Shown one piece after another: positions 4,766 to 6,427 of a stretch of 6,427 bases of DNA. The notes under the pieces are model-generated. The model was not told the origin of the DNA and did no database searches. It worked only from the letters and a program-made list of their open reading frames with translations. Origin of the DNA: Planctomycetota bacterium. GTDB lineage: Bacteria; Planctomycetota; UBA11346. The stretch spans positions 1 to 6,427 of the forward strand of contig JAHEDF010000232.1 of the NCBI GenBank assembly GCA_024641365.1, written 5' to 3'. The translations under genes were made by a program, and so were the position numbers. Numbering within the stretch: position 1 is the stretch's first letter; every line of letters starts with the position of its first letter.

Positions 4766-6427
4766 ATGCGTAAACACGTATTGTTCTTAACGAATGCGCT
4801 ATTCCTGAGTGTGCTGAGTGCTGGCGTCAGTTCCGCTTACTCGGCAGAGATAGATGAAGCATTCTTTGAAAATCGCATTCGTCCGCTGTTCGTAGAAAAG
4901 TGCCATAAATGTCATTCCCATGAAAAAAATAAAAGTAAGGGCGGTTTATTCGTCGATTCGCGAGACGCGTTGCTGAGTGGCGGAGATAATGGTACCTCCA
5001 TCGTACCCGGAAATGCAGATAAAAGTTTATTAATTACTGCAGTCAATTATGTCGACCCTGATTTGGAGATGCCACCCAAAAATAAATTGAGCTCAAAAGA
5101 AATTGCAGATTTAACGGCATGGGTAAATGGCGGTGCTCCCTGGCCCAAAGAAGTCGCTCCAACTGGTGGTCATAAAGAAGGACCAATTAAACGTGACCCC
5201 GAAAAACATTGGGCATGGGATCCAGTAAAACCCGTATCACCACCAATACCTAAAAGCTCATGGGCTCAATCCCCAATAGATCAATTTATTGAACAAGGTT
5301 TACGTGATCATCAATTAAAACCTGCTCAAACCGCCAGCCCTCATGAATTAATTCGGCGGGCTAGTTATTTACTTACTGGGTTACCGCCAACAGCAGCAGA
5401 AATTGTTGAGTATACCAATGATAAATCAGGCGATGCATTTCAAAAAATGGTCAGTCGCTATTTAGCGTCACCACGGTATGGCGAACATTGGGCTCGTCAT
5501 TGGTTAGATTTAGTACGCTATGCTGAATCGCGTGGTCATGAATTTGATCCAGACACGCCTAATGCCTATCAATACCGAGATTATGTCATACGTGCATTAA
5601 ATGCAGATGTACCTTACGACGAATTTGCGCGCGAACATATTGCTGGAGATTTACTTAAAAAACCGCGCGTTAATCCCGAAAATGGTTTTAATGAATCGGT
5701 GATCGGAACTGGTTTTTGGTATTTAGGAGAAATGGTTCATTCACCGGTTGATATCTTTCAAGATGAAAGTGATCGCATAGATAACCAAATTGATGTGATG
5801 GGCAAAACGTTTATGGGCATCACCATTGGTTGTGCGCGTTGTCATGATCATAAATTTGATCCCATAACCGCAAAAGATTATTATGCATTAGGCGGCATTG
5901 TTCGAGCCAGTCATTATCGTTTGGCTCGTTTTGAAACAGAAGCTCATAATCGAGACATAGCAAAACAATTACGTGACTTCGACGACTCACAGCAAAAAGC
6001 CTTAACAAACGCGGTTAGTCGCAGTCTCAAACCGACCGTATCACAAGTTGGAGCTTATTTATCTGCCTGTTTAGAAGTTACAGATGAAGCGAGTATTAGT
6101 AAGATCGCCAACAACCATAAATTAGATCAAAATCGTCTTAAAGCTTGGTGGGAACACTTACAAAACATAACCAATGATCGTAATGATCCCTTTTACACGT
6201 GGGCACAGCTTGTTAAAATACCTGCAAAACAGCGTGACGGTAAATTTAATAAATTATTTAGTGATGAACAACGACGCATAACAGATGGCCATCTCGCATT
6301 TCAACAATCATGGAAAAATGCGACCATACTGGTTAATTATCAACAAGTCGATGCGCCGTGGTATACTGATAGTCCAATTTTCTCTACGCAGCCCTATGCT
6401 GCCGGACACGTGCAAATTACTCCTGTT
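4766..6427 (+). CDS. Secreted PSCyt1-PSCyt2 (DUF1549) cytochrome-type protein, 3' end missing
   Basis: The frame is open for 554 codons to the window edge with no stop, so the gene is incomplete. Residues 1-27 form a Sec signal peptide: a basic start MRKH, a hydrophobic core, and likely cleavage after AYSA. The PSCyt1 (Planctomycete cytochrome C) domain follows at about 29-125. It has FFENRIRPLF, the haem motif CHKCH (46-50), a glycine-rich segment (58-82) and EMPPKNKLS (101-109), whose Met may be an axial ligand. After a proline-rich linker, PSCyt2/DUF1549 spans about 165-385, with PRYGEHWARHWLDLVRYAES (236-255) and a second haem motif in GCARCHDHKFDP (355-366). Residues 390-520 are a charged, probably helical linker. 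In this family a PSD1/DUF1553 domain normally follows, and a DUF1501 gene is often next. The product should be periplasmic or exported and bind haem covalently. Family function is unknown, and a redox or degradative role is only a guess. Codon use matches the neighbouring genes. Confidence 0.92.
   Translation, partial: MRKHVLFLTNALFLSVLSAGVSSAYSAEIDEAFFENRIRPLFVEKCHKCHSHEKNKSKGGLFVDSRDALLSGGDNGTSIVPGNADKSLLITAVNYVDPDLEMPPKNKLSSKEIADLTAWVNGGAPWPKEVAPTGGHKEGPIKRDPEKHWAWDPVKPVSPPIPKSSWAQSPIDQFIEQGLRDHQLKPAQTASPHELIRRASYLLTGLPPTAAEIVEYTNDKSGDAFQKMVSRYLASPRYGEHWARHWLDLVRYAESRGHEFDPDTPNAYQYRDYVIRALNADVPYDEFAREHIAGDLLKKPRVNPENGFNESVIGTGFWYLGEMVHSPVDIFQDESDRIDNQIDVMGKTFMGITIGCARCHDHKFDPITAKDYYALGGIVRASHYRLARFETEAHNRDIAKQLRDFDDSQQKALTNAVSRSLKPTVSQVGAYLSACLEVTDEASISKIANNHKLDQNRLKAWWEHLQNITNDRNDPFYTWAQLVKIPAKQRDGKFNKLFSDEQRRITDGHLAFQQSWKNATILVNYQQVDAPWYTDSPIFSTQPYAAGHVQITPV

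Noticed and set aside
5820..6008. Minus-strand 62-codon open frame
   Set aside because: It is antisense to the well-supported PSCyt2 coding region and has no ribosome binding site.

Overview
The window is ordinary bacterial chromosome of moderate-to-low GC, with TTA, AAA, GAT and AAT codons common in all three protein genes. The tRNA-Arg(CCG) has an encoded CCA end and a body very like the gammaproteobacterial arginine tRNAs, so I infer a gammaproteobacterium. This rests on one tRNA and general style, and a 16S or marker-gene check would be needed to confirm it.

Layout, left to right. Positions 1-177 are AT-rich with no convincing gene; they hold an imperfect inverted repeat (16-87). A tRNA-Arg(CCG) lies on the minus strand at 178-254, with a plausible promoter at 274-300. 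Diverging from it on the plus strand is an AI-2E/PerM-type multi-pass membrane protein (353-1570). It ends 19 bases from the stop of a convergent minus-strand gene (1590-4526) for a large NAD-dependent glutamate dehydrogenase of 978 residues, whose motifs match the 115-kDa (yeast Gdh2-like) class rather than the 180-kDa class. A 239-base divergent control region (4527-4765) follows. It contains two well-placed Shine-Dalgarno sequences, a perfect 12-bp palindrome, an 8-bp direct repeat and competing small hairpins. The last gene (4766 to the window edge, incomplete) encodes a secreted protein with two CxxCH haem-binding motifs. It has the Planctomycete-type PSCyt1 and PSCyt2 (DUF1549) domains in that order and should continue into PSD1 (DUF1553) beyond the window.

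The genes do not form one obvious pathway. The glutamate dehydrogenase is cytoplasmic amino-acid catabolism that makes NADH and ammonium. The PSCyt protein is exported, probably haem-bearing, and of unknown function. They share a divergent intergenic region and could be co-regulated, but that is inference. The PSCyt1-PSCyt2 gene is the item most worth following: the family is best known from Planctomycetes, its biochemistry is undefined, and its presence beside a gammaproteobacterial-looking tRNA suggests either old transfer or an under-recognised distribution. I found no CRISPR array, insertion sequence, rRNA or clear rho-independent terminator.
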